DNA of 13,718 nt. It comes from Candidatus Woesearchaeota archaeon. Its GTDB lineage: Archaea; Nanobdellota; Nanobdellia; CSSed11-243R1. How positions within the stretch are numbered: the stretch's first letter is position 1; each line of letters begins with the position of its first letter. Below the pieces are notes generated by a model that saw nothing but the letters and a program-made list of their open reading frames with translations, made no database searches and was not told where the DNA came from. The position numbers were made by a program, and so were the translations under genes. The stretch is taken from NCBI GenBank assembly GCA_007133845.1, contig SLLY01000002.1, positions 1-13,718 of the forward strand, given 5' to 3'. This document shows, one piece after another, positions 13,708-13,718 of the stretch.

Positions 13708-13718
13708 ACTAAAGTTAA

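Noticed and set aside
1..13718. Defence island, prophage or other mobile element
   Set aside because: No integrase, transposase, Cas, restriction or toxin gene is present. The helicase and phosphoesterase are best explained as chromosomal repair or housekeeping genes.

Overview
The window is a compact, AT-rich stretch of archaeal chromosome. The archaeal assignment rests on an archaeal/eukaryotic-type tyrosyl-tRNA synthetase, an archaeal (class I) CCA-adding enzyme, diphthine synthase DphB, a Trm5-type tRNA(G37) methyltransferase, an archaeal A24 prepilin peptidase with an extra C-terminal domain, an Lhr-type helicase, and TATA-like boxes about 25 nt upstream of several start codons, which suggests leaderless mRNAs. 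The lineage cannot be fixed from sequence alone. An uncultured low-GC archaeon, DPANN or euryarchaeal, is a guess. There are no tRNA or rRNA genes, CRISPR arrays, IS elements or recognisable defence genes.

Layout. Positions 1-2491 hold nucleotide-sugar genes: a 5'-truncated Gfo/Idh/MocA dehydrogenase (+) converging on an aminotransferase/acetyltransferase pair (-). Together these would build a 2,3-diacetamido sugar nucleotide from UDP-GlcNAc, a precursor of surface glycans or N-glycans. Positions 2579-8415 hold tyrS (+), lhr (-), cca (+), a two-helix micro-membrane protein missed by ordinary ORF length cut-offs (-), and a PdeM/ICC-like phosphoesterase (-). Positions 8536-10873 hold a HIT-domain protein with a prion-like Gln/Pro-rich tail (+), a prepilin peptidase (-) and dphB (+). 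Positions 10909-13608 form one leftward, translationally coupled run in the order epimerase, sugar-1-P nucleotidyltransferase, trm5. It is a second sugar-nucleotide module with a tRNA-modification gene attached.

Genes alternate strand almost one by one. Four of the five convergent junctions overlap or abut with no spacer (844-860, 3541/3542, 7562-7576, 9270/9271). The fifth (10874-10908) is 35 bp long and is flanked by two near-identical 18-bp palindromes that each include a stop codon. Divergent intergenic gaps are 37-120 bp. No stretch over 300 bases lacks a gene.

The points most worth a second look are: the HIT protein, whose histidine triad has Phe in place of the nucleophilic His and which carries a roughly 100-residue poly-Q/P tail; the paired palindromes at the dphB/trm5 junction; an Lhr helicase close to a PdeM-like phosphoesterase, two families that form a DNA-repair cassette in bacteria; the 54-aa membrane protein translationally coupled to that phosphoesterase; and a Trm5 lacking its N-terminal tRNA-recognition domain. 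I found nothing that clearly amounts to a new multi-gene system.
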